This document shows positions 24,708 to 33,415 of a stretch of DNA of 64,000 nt, one piece after another. The position numbers and the translations under genes were made by a program. The notes under the pieces are model-generated. The model saw only the letters and a program-made list of their open reading frames with translations, ran no database searches and was not told where the DNA came from. Position 1 is the first letter of the stretch. The number at the start of each line of letters is the position of its first letter. This stretch comes from Nitratireductor sp. ZSWI3 (GTDB lineage: Bacteria > Pseudomonadota > Alphaproteobacteria > Rhizobiales > Rhizobiaceae). The stretch is from positions 26,714 through 90,713 of the forward strand of contig NZ_JANKOF010000008.1 of NCBI RefSeq assembly GCF_024655565.1. Reading direction: 5' to 3'.

Positions 24708-25626
24708 CGTCCTCGCCGATCCGCTCCAGCTCGTAGGGCGTGGTCTGGTAGACCTGGTTGATCCAGTTGCCGAAGAGCAGATGGGCATGCGAACGCCAGC
24801 GGTTGAGCGGCGGGCGGCTCGGGTCATCCTTCGGATAATATTCGTGAGGCAGATCCATCGGCACGCCGGCGGCGATGTCGCGGTCGTACTCTTCCTTGAG
24901 CGAGGTGGAATCGTACTCGATGTGGTTGAACATGTAGAGCCGGTTGCCGGTCGCCTCGGTCAGCAGGCACAGCCCGACCTGATCGGACTCCATCAGCACG
25001 TCGAGACCGCTTTGGGGAGAAACATCGGCGGCCCGCACCTCGGTCCAGCGCGACACGGGAATGGCGAAATCGTCCGAGAAGCCGGCAAGATAGGGCGAAG
25101 CGGGATTGTTGTTGTGGTGCCGGTAGACGCCGAAGGCCTTCTTCTCCAACGTGTGCTTCGGAATCCGGTGAAAATGCCAGGCAGCCGCCATCGCTCCCCA
25201 GCAGATGAAGTGGGAGGAATGGACGTTGGTGGTGGTCCAGTCGAAGATCTGCTCGAGCTCCTTCCAGTAGGTGACGTCCTCGAACGACAGGAGCTCCACC
25301 GGCGCGCCGGTGATGATGAAGCCGTCGAACTTGCGCGACCTGACTTCATCCCAGGTCTGGTAGAAGGTGATCAGGTGCTCTTCAGGCGTGTTCTTGGGCT
25401 TGTGGTTGCCGATGCGCACCAGCGTCAGTTCCACCTGGAGGGGCGTGGCGCCGATCAGGCGGGCGAACTGCGTTTCCGTGCGGATCTTGTTCGGCATGAG
25501 GTTCAGAAGCCCGATCTGCAGGGGGCGGACGTCCTGGCGCAGCGCCGTGCGCTCGTCCATGACGGATACGCCCTCACGCGCGAGTATGTCGCGGGCGGGA
25601 AGCTGATCGGGAATCTTGATCGGCAT
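24655..25626 (-). CDS. metA: Homoserine O-acyltransferase (MetA family)
   Basis: First step of methionine synthesis from homoserine (acetyl or succinyl transfer), 323 residues from ATG 25626. The catalytic cysteine lies in [14 protein letters not shown] (about residue 142) and the His/Glu pair in YMFNHIEYD (about residue 235). The conserved protein ends around [10 protein letters not shown]; the remaining tail, including [13 protein letters not shown], is encoded by an intergenic repeat. An in-frame extension to 25683 would run through the terminator hairpin. Expression is controlled by a SAM-II riboswitch and attenuator upstream. Acyl donor preference cannot be read safely from sequence. Confidence 0.95.
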   Translation of the reverse strand: MPIKIPDQLPARDILAREGVSVMDERTALRQDVRPLQIGLLNLMPNKIRTETQFARLIGATPLQVELTLVRIGNHKPKNTPEEHLITFYQTWDEVRSRKFDGFIITGAPVELLSFEDVTYWKELEQIFDWTTTNVHSSHFICWGAMAAAWHFHRIPKHTLEKKAFGVYRHHNNNPASPYLAGFSDDFAIPVSRWTEVRAADVSPQSGLDVLMESDQVGLCLLTEATGNRLYMFNHIEYDSTSLKEEYDRDIAAGVPMDLPHEYYPKDDPSRPPLNRWRSHAHLLFGNWINQVYQTTPYELERIGEDAYSAVRPFGRTKDAVRP

Positions 25627-25644
25627 CTGCGTGAACTCCAAAAC

Positions 25645-25676
25645 AAAAAAGACCGGCGGCGAAATCGCGACCGGTC
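25645..25676 (-). terminator. Attenuator hairpin between SAM-II riboswitch and metA
   Basis: On the minus strand GACCGG ... CCGGTC (arms 25671-25676 and 25651-25656, with further pairing inside) is followed by six T residues (25650-25645). It lies after the riboswitch and 19 bases before the metA start, as expected for a transcription attenuator. Confidence 0.75.
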
Positions 25677-25696
25677 TCCGCAAACTTTGCTTCGCT

Positions 25697-25755
25697 CGGC
25701 CTTTTAGCGAGTTGTTTTACGTGGCTGCAAGCCGACCGGCCAAATCACCACGGAT
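25697..25755 (-). ncRNA. SAM-II riboswitch (metA leader)
   Basis: Reading the minus strand from 25755, the sequence has CGTGGTGATTTG, then GCCGGTCGGCTTGCAGCCACG, then CAACTCGCTAAAAGGCCG (one 21-base block is here cited by its edges 25740-25720). These match the conserved SAM-II core: P1 CGTGG/CCACG, the GATTTG and GCTAAA elements that form the pseudoknot. The class is characteristic of alphaproteobacterial metA, metX and metC leaders and turns genes off when S-adenosylmethionine binds. Confidence 0.93.
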
Positions 25756-25896
25756 CAAGCTGCGTTTTTAGGACGGGGTTCTCTTTGCGTCAATCGCCGT
25801 CTTGGTCTAAAGCAACCGGCGGCCTTGCGAGTTGACTTTGGACTCCCGGCCAGATTTGAAATCCGTTCAGCGTTCTTCCCAACACAGGACATTTCG

Positions 25897-26997
25897 ATGA
25901 GCACGTCCGTCCGTCCAGAACCGAAGCCCGGCGTCATGGATATCGCCGCCTATGTGCCCGGCCGCGAAAGCGCGCCCGGCGCGGTGAAAGTGTGGAAGCT
26001 CTCCTCCAACGAATCGCCCCTCGGCCCGTCGCCGAAGGCGCTCGAGGCGATCTCCCACGCAACGGACCATCTGGCGCTCTATCCGGACGGCTCGGCGACC
26101 AAGCTGCGCGGCGCCATCGCCGAGGCGCATGGCCTGAACCCGGCGAATATTCTCTGTTCCAACGGCTCCGACGAACTCCTCGGCCTTCTGGCGCAGACCT
26201 ATGTCAGGCCGGGCGACGAGGGCATCTTCACCGAGCACGGCTTCCTGGTCTATCGCATCCAGATCCTTGCCGCCGGCGGCAAGCCTGTCGTGGTGAAGGA
26301 GACCGACGAGCGTGCCGATGTCGATGCCATCCTCGCCGCGGTCACCCCGAGGACGCGCATCGTCTTCCTCGCCAACCCCAACAATCCGACCGGCACCTAT
26401 CTGCCGGTCGACGAGGTGCGGCGCCTGCAGGCCGGTTTGCCGAAGGACGTGCTCCTGGTGCTCGATGCGGCCTATGCCGAATATGTGCGGCGCAACGACT
26501 ATGAGGCCGGCATCGAGCTGGTGTCCTCGAGCGACAACGTCGTGATGACGCGCACCTTCTCGAAGATCCATGGCCTTGCGGCGATGCGCATCGGCTGGAT
26601 GTACGCCCCGGCCCATGTGATCGACGCGGTCAACCGCGTGCGCGGTCCGTTCAACGTCAACGCGCTCGCCATCGAGGCGGGTGCCGCGGCCATCCGCGAC
26701 AAGGCGCATGTCCAGAAGGCCGTCGAGCACAATGAAAAATGGCTTTCGTGGCTGACCCATGAATTGTCGAAGCTGGGCCTCAGGGTGACGCCGAGCGTCG
26801 GCAATTTCCTGCTGATCCATTTCCCCGAGAACGGCGGCAAGTCGGCTGAGGATGCGGACGTGTTCCTGGGCGCGCGGGGCTATGTGCTGCGCCGCGTCGT
26901 GCCCTATGGCTATCCGAATGCCCTGCGCCTCAGTGTCGGCACCGAGGAGGCCAATCGCGGCGTCATCGCCGCTCTTGCGGAATTCATGGAAAGCTGA
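25897..26997 (+). CDS. hisC: Histidinol-phosphate aminotransferase
   Basis: PLP-dependent class I/II aminotransferase, 366 residues from ATG 25897 (AGGA upstream). Motifs include [31 protein letters not shown] for phosphate contacts, [10 protein letters not shown], and [15 protein letters not shown] with the PLP-binding lysine. It acts in histidine synthesis; this copy, joined to tyrC, may also serve aromatic amino acids, since such enzymes accept imidazole-acetol phosphate and phenylpyruvate-type substrates. The tyrC start follows three bases after its stop. Confidence 0.92.
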   Translation: MSTSVRPEPKPGVMDIAAYVPGRESAPGAVKVWKLSSNESPLGPSPKALEAISHATDHLALYPDGSATKLRGAIAEAHGLNPANILCSNGSDELLGLLAQTYVRPGDEGIFTEHGFLVYRIQILAAGGKPVVVKETDERADVDAILAAVTPRTRIVFLANPNNPTGTYLPVDEVRRLQAGLPKDVLLVLDAAYAEYVRRNDYEAGIELVSSSDNVVMTRTFSKIHGLAAMRIGWMYAPAHVIDAVNRVRGPFNVNALAIEAGAAAIRDKAHVQKAVEHNEKWLSWLTHELSKLGLRVTPSVGNFLLIHFPENGGKSAEDADVFLGARGYVLRRVVPYGYPNALRLSVGTEEANRGVIAALAEFMES

Positions 26998-27000
26998 ACC

Positions 27001-27936
27001 GTGTCCGAACCTCTTTTTGACAAGGTCGCGCTGGTCGGCATCGGCCTGATCGGCTCGTCGCTCGCACGGGTCATCCGCCGCGAGGGGCTGGCCGGCGAAT
27101 TGGCGATCTCATCGCGCAGCAAGAAGACCCTCGATCGCGTGCGCGTGCTGGAACTGGGCGACCGCTATGCGGCGGACGCGGCGGAGGCCGTGCGCGATGC
27201 CGATCTGGTGATCGTCTCGGTGCCGGTCGGCGCCTCGGGCGCGGTGGCGGAAGCGATCGCGCCGGCACTGAAGCCGGGGGCCATCGTCACCGATGTCGGC
27301 TCGACCAAGGCGTCGGTGATCGCGCAGATGCAGCCGCACCTGCCGGACACCGTCCACTTCATTCCCGGCCACCCCATCGCCGGAACGGAAGATTCCGGCC
27401 CCGACGCAGGTTTCGCCGAACTCTTCGAGGGGCGCTGGTGCATCCTGACGCCGCCCGAAGGAACGGACGCCGAGGCGCTTGCGCGCCTCACGACGTTCTG
27501 GGAACGCTGCGGCGCGATGGTGGACAGGATGGATCCCGGCCATCACGACATGGTGCTCGCCATCGTCTCGCATCTGCCGCACATCATCGCCTACAACATC
27601 GTCGGCACGGCGGACGACCTGGAAGCCGTGACGAAGTCCGAGGTCATCAAATACTCGGCTTCCGGCTTCCGCGACTTCACGCGCCTGGCGGCGTCCGATC
27701 CGACCATGTGGCGCGACGTCTGCCTGCACAACAGCGAGGCGATCCTGGAAATGCTGGCGCGGTTCTCCGAAGACCTGTCGGCGTTGCAAAGGGCGATCCG
27801 CTGGGGCGACGGCGAGAAGCTGTTCGAGATGTTCACGCGAACGCGCGCCATCCGCCGCTCGATCATCGAGGCCGGCCAGGACATCGACGTGCCGGATTTC
27901 GGCCGTCACGCGCTGGCTCACCCGGAGAAGCCGTAG
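27001..27936 (+). CDS. tyrC: Prephenate / cyclohexadienyl dehydrogenase
   Basis: NAD(P)-dependent TyrA-family enzyme of tyrosine synthesis, 311 residues from GTG 27001. The nucleotide fold opens VALVGIGLIGSSLARVI; the catalytic regions are FIPGHPIAGTEDSG and SHLPHIIAYNIV. No chorismate mutase or ACT domain is attached, consistent with the monofunctional cyclohexadienyl type. It is the second gene of the hisC-tyrC pair and ends two bases from the convergent DUF2125 gene. Confidence 0.92.
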   Translation: MSEPLFDKVALVGIGLIGSSLARVIRREGLAGELAISSRSKKTLDRVRVLELGDRYAADAAEAVRDADLVIVSVPVGASGAVAEAIAPALKPGAIVTDVGSTKASVIAQMQPHLPDTVHFIPGHPIAGTEDSGPDAGFAELFEGRWCILTPPEGTDAEALARLTTFWERCGAMVDRMDPGHHDMVLAIVSHLPHIIAYNIVGTADDLEAVTKSEVIKYSASGFRDFTRLAASDPTMWRDVCLHNSEAILEMLARFSEDLSALQRAIRWGDGEKLFEMFTRTRAIRRSIIEAGQDIDVPDFGRHALAHPEKP

Positions 27937-27938
27937 AC

Positions 27939-28937
27939 CTACTTGACGGGCGGTATTTTCCCGAGCGGCAGGAAGCCGACGAAGATCCGGCCCTGGCGGA
28001 TGTTCACCGGCAGGGTTGGCGCCGAGCCGAGGCTGGAGAGGCCCGACATCACGGCGTTGATCTGGTCGCGCTGTTCCGGAAAAGCTTCCCCCGCCAGGCG
28101 GGCAATAGACTGCGGCTCGGTCAGGGTGACGTTGAGCCGTGCGTTGACGAGACCGTCATGGCCGATCTCGACCGGGCCCTTGACGGTCATCGCGGCGTTG
28201 CCGTCGGTGGCTCTCAGCGTCAGATTCTGGATCGTGCCCGAGCGGCCACGCAATTGAGGCGACGACCCTTCGGTGAGAAGCATGACGCCGTCCTCGATGC
28301 TGATGAGCAACTCGCCGTCGAGCGGCGGGACCGAAACGTCGCCGGTGACGGTTCTGTCGAGCGAGAGCCGGTTCATGATCACCGCCAGGTCCAGATCCTG
28401 ACCGTTGCGGCGGGTGTGCGCCTGCATGACATCGGCGGCGGCAACGGGTTTGTCCGTGGCCTCTTCGAGCGTGACGACCACCTTGTCCGCCTCGCTCGAT
28501 ATCCGCTGCGGCAGATCGCTTGTGAGGCGCGCGCTCATGCGCATGTTTTCCCAGGTCGCCTGGAGGGCGGGCAGAAACGGCAGGGCGATGCGGGCGGGGC
28601 CGTCGAGCTCGCCCACGGTGTGCAGCGGCTGATAGATCTGCGCTGCGGACCGGAAGGCGCCGGCGCTGAGCGAGATGCCGTGCTCGCCATCCTCGTAGAA
28701 GAGGCTGCGGCAGAACAGGCCGATGCGGAAGGGATAGCCGCGCGCGGCCGGTTCTTCGCAATTGGCGCGCCGCTGGCTGCCGTTGAGCCTGTCGACCAGG
28801 GCGGTGGTTCGCGTTTCAAGCAGGTTTGCGGCGTAGAGCCAGCCGCCGGTATAGGCCGCCACGGCCAGGACGATCAGCGCCGCAAGCCAAAAGAAGCGCC
28901 GGCTATAGCTGCGTTTGGTGCGTTTTCTTGACGGCAT
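27939..28937 (-). CDS. DUF2125 domain protein, membrane-anchored
   Basis: 332 residues with a basic N-terminus and one anchoring helix (FFWLAALIVLAVAAYTGGWL, about residues 15-34); the rest faces the periplasm. The DUF2125 pattern begins RRANCEEPAARGYPFRIGLF, with cysteines at the C-E-x-x-A-R-G-Y-P-F element and at FCRSLFYED. Beta-rich domain of unknown function, usual in Hyphomicrobiales beside tyrC and a ChaC-like gene, as here. Confidence 0.87.
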   Translation of the reverse strand: MPSRKRTKRSYSRRFFWLAALIVLAVAAYTGGWLYAANLLETRTTALVDRLNGSQRRANCEEPAARGYPFRIGLFCRSLFYEDGEHGISLSAGAFRSAAQIYQPLHTVGELDGPARIALPFLPALQATWENMRMSARLTSDLPQRISSEADKVVVTLEEATDKPVAAADVMQAHTRRNGQDLDLAVIMNRLSLDRTVTGDVSVPPLDGELLISIEDGVMLLTEGSSPQLRGRSGTIQNLTLRATDGNAAMTVKGPVEIGHDGLVNARLNVTLTEPQSIARLAGEAFPEQRDQINAVMSGLSSLGSAPTLPVNIRQGRIFVGFLPLGKIPPVK

Positions 28938-28995
28938 CGGGTCCTCCGGTTAACCCGGTCGCCTGGGGTCAGGCAGCTTGATACAGGCAGGCGAT

Positions 28996-29523
28996 ATGGA
29001 CGATTTTTGGGTCTTTGGCTACGGGTCACTGATGTGGCGGCCAGGTTTCGCCCATGTGGAAACCTGCAAGGCGCGGCTGCATGGATACCGGCGCGCGCTC
29101 TGTGTCTATTCACACGTGCATCGCGGCACACCGGATCGGCCGGGCCTCGTGCTGGGGCTCGACCGCGGCGGCTCGTGCCTCGGCCTGGCGTTCCGGGTGC
29201 CGGCGGAACTGAGAGACGAAGTGGTGGACTATCTGCGCGAGCGGGAGCTGGTCACCAACGTTTATCTCGAACGCCAGGTCGGCATCCGTCTCGAAGGCGG
29301 TCGGCAGGTCGGAGCGCTGGCCTATGTCGTGGACCGGGCGCATGGGCAATATGCCGGCGGCATCGATGTCGAGCACGCGGCGGAACGGGTGAACGGCTCG
29401 GTCGGCCAGTCGGGACGGAACGAAGACTACGTGCTCAACACGATCGAGCACCTGAAGGCGCTCGGCATCCGCGATCACTGGCTGGAAGCGGTGGCGGCAC
29501 GGATCGGCGTTGCTGGCGTTTAA
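28996..29523 (+). CDS. Gamma-glutamylcyclotransferase, ChaC-like
   Basis: 175 residues from ATG 28996. The phosphate-binding-like loop is WVFGYGSLMWRPGF at the N-terminus; RGTPDRPGLVLGLDRGGSC and a later AERVNGSVGQSGRNEDYVLN complete the ChaC pattern. Members cleave glutathione to 5-oxoproline and Cys-Gly in the cytoplasm. Divergent from the DUF2125 gene and convergent with plsC, whose stop it overlaps by four bases. Confidence 0.88.
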   Translation: MDDFWVFGYGSLMWRPGFAHVETCKARLHGYRRALCVYSHVHRGTPDRPGLVLGLDRGGSCLGLAFRVPAELRDEVVDYLRERELVTNVYLERQVGIRLEGGRQVGALAYVVDRAHGQYAGGIDVEHAAERVNGSVGQSGRNEDYVLNTIEHLKALGIRDHWLEAVAARIGVAGV

Positions 29524-30314
29524 ACTCCCGGGCCGATGGCTCCGAGCTCAATGAGCCGCTTGCGCGCCGTTTCGGGCAGCGGCGGCGCGTTCTCGGCCGT
29601 GGCCGCCTCCACCAGCATCGCGTCGCACGCCTCTTCCGTCTCGCGGACGAGGCGTTCCTGAAAGACGTCGCGCGGCAGGCCGGGCTCGATGGGTGGCAGG
29701 AAACGGGCACGGATCACGCCCGGATGGCGCAGGAACTTGCGCCGCGGCCAGAAAAGGCCCGCCGCATGCGCCACCGGCACCACCGGGACGCCGAGTTGGG
29801 AATAAAGCTCGACGATACCGTATTTGTAGGACGGTTCGGCGCCGGGCGGCCGGCGCGTGCCCTCCGGATAGATGATGAGCTGACGCCCCTCCTTCATCAG
29901 CACCCGTGCCGTCTTGACGGCCTGCTTCAGCGCCTTGGCGCGGCTGCCGCGGTCGATCGGGATCATGCGCATCTTGGCCACATACCAGCCGAAGAAGGGG
30001 ATCCACATCAGCTCGCGCTTGAGGATGTAGAGGGCGTCGGGGATGTAGGGCAGGAAGGCGATCGTGTCCCAGAAGGACTGGTGCTTGGGGGCGATGATGC
30101 AGGGCCCGTCGGGCAGGTTCTCGATACCCGAGATCTCGCTCCGGCCGCCGGTGACGACGCGCTGCAGCCAGAGGCTGGAAGCCGCCCAGAATTTCGGCAC
30201 GAACCAGGCCTTCTTGCGCGGCAGCAGAAAGAAGAGCGGTGTCCAAAACAGCATCTGAACGATCAGGTTCAGATAGAACAGGATGTTGAAAATGGCGGAG
30301 CGGAGAATGAGCAT
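29520..30314 (-). CDS. plsC: 1-acyl-sn-glycerol-3-phosphate acyltransferase
   Basis: Membrane-bound acyltransferase that makes phosphatidic acid from lysophosphatidic acid. 264 residues, with a hydrophobic N-terminal helix (AIFNILFYLNLIVQMLFWTP). The catalytic HX4D is in APKHQSFWDT (about residue 79), and the acceptor-binding EGTR element in IIYPEGTRRPPGA (about residue 149). It lies downstream of the ydcF-type gene on the same strand, separated by a 19-base perfect inverted repeat. Confidence 0.92.
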   Translation of the reverse strand: MLILRSAIFNILFYLNLIVQMLFWTPLFFLLPRKKAWFVPKFWAASSLWLQRVVTGGRSEISGIENLPDGPCIIAPKHQSFWDTIAFLPYIPDALYILKRELMWIPFFGWYVAKMRMIPIDRGSRAKALKQAVKTARVLMKEGRQLIIYPEGTRRPPGAEPSYKYGIVELYSQLGVPVVPVAHAAGLFWPRRKFLRHPGVIRARFLPPIEPGLPRDVFQERLVRETEEACDAMLVEAATAENAPPLPETARKRLIELGAIGPGV

Positions 30315-30410
30315 GAAAGAAGCCCGTTGCTGTCAGGTGAGGCTCTTATACCAAGGGAGATGGAAGACAAAGCGGCTTTCCGCCCACATCCCGCTCCAGC
30401 TTTTGGAATC

Positions 30411-30455
30411 GATCGCGATGATATTGGATGGATTCAATCCAATATCATCGCGATC
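30411..30455. repeat. 19-base perfect inverted repeat
   Basis: Arms 30411-30429 (GATCGCGATGATATTGGAT) and 30437-30455 are exact reverse complements, loop GGATTCA. The right arm touches the stop codon of the ydcF-type gene (30455-30457). In the minus-strand transcript it gives a very stable hairpin before plsC, without a strong T run, so either a terminator for the upstream gene or an RNA processing site. Confidence 0.75.
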
Positions 30456-31162
30456 TAGGGTTTGGGGCCCGCCGCGGCGCCGGCATTGGCGATGTTGGCG
30501 TGGGTTCCCTGCCGGGGCAGGGGTATGATGCCGCGCATCAGCGCGCCGACATATTTCGTGTACTCGGTGACGAGGACGCGCAGCGCGTCGGGCTTGGCGA
30601 GCCAGGCGCCATCCTCGAGCGGCGTGTTGACCACGGGATAAGGCTGCAGCCTGGCCGTCGGCAGGATGCGCCGCATTTCCAGGAGGCTGCGCGGCATGTG
30701 ATAGTTGTTGGTCACTAGGATGACGCTGCTATAGGCGTTGGCACTGACCCATTTCGCGCTTTCCTCGGCATTGCCGATCGTGTCCATGGCCGCATGGTCG
30801 ATGTCCACGCAGCATTCGAAAAGCGTGGCGTCGCCACCCGTCGCGACCCGCAGGTCGTCGGCCCGCGCGATGGGATTGACGCCGCTGATGAGGAGCCGCT
30901 TTCCCTTGCCGGCCTTCAACAGACCGACCGCCGCGTCGATGCGCGACTGGCCGCCGGTGAGCACGATGATGCCGTCGGCGTCCTCGAGATCGGTCGAGAC
31001 GGCCAGGTGGCCCACATGATCGGCGAACAGGCCGAACCCGGCGATGAAGGCGACGATCGCCAGCATGGGCAGCAGCAGGACCAGACGTAAGGCCGTGCCG
31101 GGGCGGGATCGCCTGCGGCGAGAGCCCCGGCTTTTACGACCTGGCTGGGTTTGGTGCTTCAT
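30455..31162 (-). CDS. YdcF/ElyC family protein (DUF218)
   Basis: 235 residues from ATG 31162 (an in-frame TTG at 31192 is possible; neither has a clear ribosome-binding site). A basic N-terminus is followed by one helix (LVLLLPMLAIVAFIAGFGLF). The DUF218 core shows GIIVLTGGQSRIDAAVGLLK, GKRLLISGVNP and SSVILVTNNYHMPRSLLEM. Family members (ElyC, SanA) influence envelope and peptidoglycan metabolism. The first 48 or so codons are duplicated 346 bases upstream. Confidence 0.85.
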   Translation of the reverse strand: MKHQTQPGRKSRGSRRRRSRPGTALRLVLLLPMLAIVAFIAGFGLFADHVGHLAVSTDLEDADGIIVLTGGQSRIDAAVGLLKAGKGKRLLISGVNPIARADDLRVATGGDATLFECCVDIDHAAMDTIGNAEESAKWVSANAYSSVILVTNNYHMPRSLLEMRRILPTARLQPYPVVNTPLEDGAWLAKPDALRVLVTEYTKYVGALMRGIIPLPRQGTHANIANAGAAAGPKP

Positions 31163-31365
31163 GGGCGGATGGTTAGCGACAAAATGCGGCAATGGATAGT
31201 CTGTCGTGGGAGCGGCGGTGGAGAAAAATCCGCCGACCCGCCCTACATGCCGTCGGGGTGGGTTGCGTCGACGGTCTTGAGATAGGACAGCACGGTCACA
31301 TGGGACGTGGTGGCGGTCAGCGCGGCGATCAGGACCACCACGACCGCCACGCCCAGATAGCCGGA
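31020..31365. repeat. 346-base tandem duplication, copy 1
   Basis: Identical, as far as compared by eye, to 31366-31711. It holds the first part of the ydcF-type gene (up to 31162), the gap, and the last 123 bases of ftsX (31243-31365). The join at 31364-31367 reads GATC, with a GA overlap between the two units, consistent with slippage or microhomology-mediated duplication. Confidence 0.93.
31243..31365 (-). pseudogene. ftsX 3' fragment from tandem duplication
   Basis: Copy of the last 40 codons and stop of ftsX (compare 31589-31711) without the rest of the gene. It is fused upstream to the ydcF 5' fragment but in a different frame. Confidence 0.85.
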
Positions 31366-31508
31366 TCGGCGAACAGGCCGAACCCGGCGATGAAGGCGAC
31401 GATCGCCAGCATGGGCAGCAGCAGGACCAGACGTAAGGCCGTGCCGGGGCGGGATCGCCTGCGGCGAGAGCCCCGGCTTTTACGACCTGGCTGGGTTTGG
31501 TGCTTCAT
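31329..31508 (-). pseudogene. Chimeric remnant: ydcF start joined out of frame to ftsX end
   Basis: From ATG 31508 (346 bases from the ydcF start) the frame encodes 48 residues of the YdcF-type N-terminus, including the whole membrane helix, then crosses the junction and ends after PAIWAWRSWWS at 31329. It could make a 59-residue membrane peptide but is most simply a duplication scar. Confidence 0.75.
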
Positions 31509-31711
31509 GGGCGGATGGTTAGCGACAAAATGCGGCAATGGATAGTCTGTCGTGGGAGCGGCGGTGGAGAAAAATCCGCCGACCCGCCCTACATGCCGTC
31601 GGGGTGGGTTGCGTCGACGGTCTTGAGATAGGACAGCACGGTCACATGGGACGTGGTGGCGGTCAGCGCGGCGATCAGGACCACCACGACCGCCACGCCC
31701 AGATAGCCGGA
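31366..31711. repeat. 346-base tandem duplication, copy 2
   Basis: Contains the true 3' end of ftsX (31589-31711), the ftsX-ydcF gap, and a second ydcF 5' fragment. Same boundaries as copy 1, offset by exactly 346 bases. Confidence 0.93.
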
Positions 31712-32590
31712 AGGGCCGATCGCAAAATTGCCGAACAGCGCCGTGGCCTGGTCGGCCTCCGGCGTCGCCATGTTGCGGGAGGACCACCAGTAGAAGCCGA
31801 TGAAGACGATGATCGCGCCCAGCCCGCCGGCGGCGGCCCCCTTCATGCCGGCGAGCAGGAAATGGCGGCGAAACTGCGAGGCGATGAAGGATGCCTCGGC
31901 ACCGACGAAATGGAGCACCTCGATGATGTGGCCGTTGCCGGCCATGGCGCCGCGCGTGGCAAAGATGACCGTCAGCGCCGTTGCCGACAGCATCAGCGCC
32001 AGCACTGCCATGCCGATGGTGACCGTGGTGCGCGCCATGGCGACCAGTCGGTCGACCCAGGTCCGGTGATCGTCCAGCGTCGCATTGGGTACGGCCTCCT
32101 GGATCTCGTTGCGCATGGCGGCGAAGTCCGGACGCGAGGCCGGGTCGAGCGTGACGATGACGAGGCGCGGCACGGGAAGCGATTCGATATCGAGACCGGT
32201 GCCCAGCCAGGGTTCCAGAAGGCGGGCCGTGGCCGCCGCATCGACGATGCTTGCGCCGGTCACGCCGTTGTAGCCGATGGCGATATCGCGCGCCCTGGCC
32301 AGGGCATCGGGCATGTCCAGCCCTTCCTCGGGCTTGATCTGGATGGTCGCCTCGCGGGCGATCTGCGTCTGCCATGTGGCGGCCGTGTCGCGCACCAGGG
32401 TCACCGCGCCGAGCGTGAGGCAGGACAGGAAGGTCATGATGGCGATGACGAGGACCATGGTCCGCCCGGCGACGTTGTCGGACGGGACGATCGGCATCGG
32501 CTTCTTGGCGATCGAGCCGCGCATCCCGGGGCCGATATGGGCGCTGAGGTTCCTGCCGAGATTCTTAAGGATGCTGCTTGCGTCAGTCAT
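31589..32590 (-). CDS. ftsX: Cell division ABC transporter, permease subunit FtsX
   Basis: 333 residues from ATG 32590, overlapping the ftsE stop by eight bases. An N-terminal cytoplasmic stretch precedes TM1 (VLVIAIMTFLSCLTLGAVTL, about residues 48-67), then the periplasmic loop and three C-terminal helices, the FtsX/MacB layout. FtsEX couples ATP hydrolysis to peptidoglycan hydrolase control at the septum. The gene is complete, but its last 123 bases are also present in the tandem copy at 31243. Confidence 0.92.
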   Translation of the reverse strand: MTDASSILKNLGRNLSAHIGPGMRGSIAKKPMPIVPSDNVAGRTMVLVIAIMTFLSCLTLGAVTLVRDTAATWQTQIAREATIQIKPEEGLDMPDALARARDIAIGYNGVTGASIVDAAATARLLEPWLGTGLDIESLPVPRLVIVTLDPASRPDFAAMRNEIQEAVPNATLDDHRTWVDRLVAMARTTVTIGMAVLALMLSATALTVIFATRGAMAGNGHIIEVLHFVGAEASFIASQFRRHFLLAGMKGAAAGGLGAIIVFIGFYWWSSRNMATPEADQATALFGNFAIGPSGYLGVAVVVVLIAALTATTSHVTVLSYLKTVDATHPDGM

Positions 32591-33242
32591 AGATTTCCAG
32601 CCTCCCGGCCGAAAGCACCATGCGGCGCGCATCCACCTGATCCATCAAGCCGAGGTCATGGGTGGCGATGACGACGGCGGTGCCCAGTCGATTGAGCTCG
32701 ATCAGCAGCCGCAGCAGGCGGCGGGCGAGCTGCGGGTCAACGTTGCCGGTCGGCTCGTCGGCAAGCAGGATGCGCGGCTGCTCGATGAGGGCGCGGGCGA
32801 TCGCCGCGCGCTGCTTCTCGCCGCCCGACAGGATCGGCGGCAAGACATGCATGCGTTCGCCGAGGCCGACCCATTTCAGGAGTTCGATCACGTCGGCGCG
32901 ATAGCTCGCCTCCTCGCGCCCGCGCACGCGCAGCGGCAGCGCGACATTCTCGTAGGTGGTGAGGTGGTCGAGGAGGCGGAAATCCTGGAACACCACGCCG
33001 ATGTTGCGGCGCAGGAGCGGCAGTTCGGTGCGGGTGATCTTCGAGCGGTCTTTTCCGAAGATGGTGATCAGCCCGCGTGTCGGCTTCAGGGACATGAAGA
33101 GGAGACGCAGGAGCGTCGTCTTGCCGGCGCCCGACGGACCGCTCAGAAACTGGAAGGAGCGTTCGGGCAGTTGGAACGAGACGTCGCGGAGGATCTCCGG
33201 TCCCATTCCATATCTATGGCCGACATTTTCGAAGCGAATCAC
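32583..33242 (-). CDS. ftsE: Cell division ATP-binding protein FtsE
   Basis: 219 residues from GTG 33242, which gives the standard opening VIRFENVGHRYG (start codon read as Met); an extension to 33323 is not family-like. Walker A GPSGAGKTT, signature LSGGEKQR and Walker B LLADEPTGNVD are intact. Cytoplasmic ATPase partner of FtsX, coupled by overlap. The 173-base gap upstream is shared with the divergent gene at 33416. Confidence 0.95.
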   Translation of the reverse strand: MIRFENVGHRYGMGPEILRDVSFQLPERSFQFLSGPSGAGKTTLLRLLFMSLKPTRGLITIFGKDRSKITRTELPLLRRNIGVVFQDFRLLDHLTTYENVALPLRVRGREEASYRADVIELLKWVGLGERMHVLPPILSGGEKQRAAIARALIEQPRILLADEPTGNVDPQLARRLLRLLIELNRLGTAVVIATHDLGLMDQVDARRMVLSAGRLEIYD

Positions 33243-33415
33243 GAAAAGACCTGGGTTCTCTGAGTGGCTGGTGCTGCCTGTACGCACCCCGGCCAGACCA
33301 TCAGCGCGCATGGTTAATTGCAAGTTAACGTTCGCCCCGATCGGTCCGATGGCGAAGCATTAACCATTTCCGTTTACCCCGGAAGGGCTGATGGCGGAAG
33401 CACGGTTCGGACACA

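Noticed and set aside
31192..32671. Two plus-strand frames with identical N-termini opposite ydcF and ftsX
   Set aside because: Identity is explained by the 346-base tandem duplication; they are antisense readings, not paralogous genes.
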